From: an uncultured Muribaculum sp.
Lineage (GTDB): Bacteria > Bacteroidota > Bacteroidia > Bacteroidales > Muribaculaceae
Direction of reading: 5' to 3'
Length of the DNA stretch: 6,411 nt
Assembly: GCA_947573015.1 (NCBI GenBank)
Contig: CANPDS010000154.1
Span: forward strand, 1-6,411
The notes beneath the pieces are model-generated. The model was not told where the DNA came from, did no database searches, and worked only from the letters and a program-made list of their open reading frames with translations. How positions within the stretch are numbered: position 1 is the stretch's first letter; every line of letters starts with the position of its first letter. The translations under genes were made by a program, and so were the position numbers. Shown here piece after piece: positions 5,792-6,411 of the stretch.

Positions 5792-6411
5792 TCAATGGGC
5801 CTCAAGCCAATTTTGACCAACACCAGAGCTTACCACAAGAGGAACTTTCCCCTGATAAGCGCCCATCATATCGTCAGTCACAATCTGTTGCACAATCGGG
5901 AGTTCATCAGGAAATACATTGAAAATAAGTTCGTCGTGTACCTGCATTATCATCTTTGACTTAAGTCCGCGCTCATTGAAATGATTAGCTACACGCACCA
6001 TCGCCATTTTTATGATGTCGGCAGCCGATCCCTGTATTGGAGCATTGACGGCATTGCGCTCCGCATAACCACGCACCACAGCATTGCCCGAATTTATGTC
6101 AGGCAACATGCGTTTACGCCCCATGATAGTAGTGACATAGCCAAGTGTCTTGGCCTTTTCTATAGCCTCTGAAATATACTCCTTTATATGTGGGTACGTG
6201 CGGAAATATCCGTCGATAAGTTCCTTGGCCTCAGAACGAGGTATATGCAGGCGTTGAGCCAATCCGAATGCGGATATGCCATAAATGATGCCGAAATTGG
6301 CTGTCTTGGCCTTGGCACGCTGCTCCGGAGTCACACTTTCAAGAGTTTCATGATATATCCTGGCAGCAGTAGCCTGATGTATATCAGTATTTGACACAAA
6401 AGCTTCTATCA
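5792..6411 (-). CDS. polA: DNA polymerase I, C-terminal polymerase part (5' end beyond window)
   Basis: Pol I fills repair gaps and replaces Okazaki primers. The window holds only the last 205 residues; the frame stays open to the right edge, so a GTG at 6397 is not the real start, and IEAF before it continues the conserved family pattern leading to DIH. Counting from the residue encoded at 6409-6407, the visible motifs are DIH (9-11), motif B of the O-helix (Arg31, Lys35, Phe39, Tyr43, within RAKAKTANFGIIYG; equivalent to E. coli R754, K758, F762, Y766), NAPIQGSAADIIK (122-134) and motif C, VHDE (137-140; H881-E883 in E. coli). Phe at the F762 position is the common form that disfavours dideoxynucleotides. 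The C-terminus ends VGQNWLEAH. The 3'-5' and 5'-3' exonuclease parts are not in view. The TGA at 5794-5792 is followed by the tgt promoter. Confidence 0.97.
   Translation of the reverse strand, partial: IEAFVSNTDIHQATAARIYHETLESVTPEQRAKAKTANFGIIYGISAFGLAQRLHIPRSEAKELIDGYFRTYPHIKEYISEAIEKAKTLGYVTTIMGRKRMLPDINSGNAVVRGYAERNAVNAPIQGSAADIIKMAMVRVANHFNERGLKSKMIMQVHDELIFNVFPDELPIVQQIVTDDMMGAYQGKVPLVVSSGVGQNWLEAH

Noticed and set aside
6395..6397. GTG as the start of a separate 201-residue gene
   Set aside because: The frame continues to the window edge with residues that fit DNA polymerase I, so this is an internal Val codon of polA.

Overview
The window looks like chromosomal DNA from a member of the Bacteroidales, possibly a Muribaculaceae-like gut bacterium. 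The genus cannot be fixed from this sequence. The evidence is: two good matches to the Bacteroidetes promoter box TAnnTTTG (812-819 on +, 5743-5750 on -); A/T-rich start regions without clear Shine-Dalgarno sequences; Bacteroidetes-like DprA, LptF/LptG-family and Tgt proteins; and a polA / tgt / LptF-LptG-family gene order that I recall, from memory only, as typical of that phylum.

Layout of the left half (+ strand). A secreted PepSY-like protein, cut by the left edge, ends at 474. A 370-base gap (475-844) follows with no convincing gene but clear structure: a 13-15 bp hairpin whose only A/T tract makes it a better terminator for leftward transcription, then two mutually exclusive helices around a T7 tract, which looks like an attenuator or a small RNA, then a promoter box. 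Next come a hotdog-fold thioesterase (845-1246), dprA (1289-2401) and a uridine-phosphorylase-type nucleoside phosphorylase (2472-3347). They are closely spaced in one direction and could be one transcript.

Layout of the right half (- strand). polA (cut by the right edge; only the polymerase C-terminus is present), tgt (5733-4603) and an LptF/LptG-family permease gene (4544-3462) run leftward and converge on the phosphorylase. A perfect 11-bp hairpin (3413-3438) lies between the two convergent gene groups. tgt has its own strong promoter match, placed so that its mRNA would be almost leaderless.

The functions are mostly housekeeping: DNA repair synthesis (Pol I), recombination mediation (DprA), tRNA queuosine modification (Tgt), LPS export (permease), uridine salvage and thioester hydrolysis. 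I see no mobile element, CRISPR array, tRNA, rRNA or new defence or biosynthetic system. The points most worth a second look are the structured 545-690 region, loss of the three zinc cysteines in Tgt, the near-leaderless tgt promoter, and a perfect palindrome inside the thioesterase gene.
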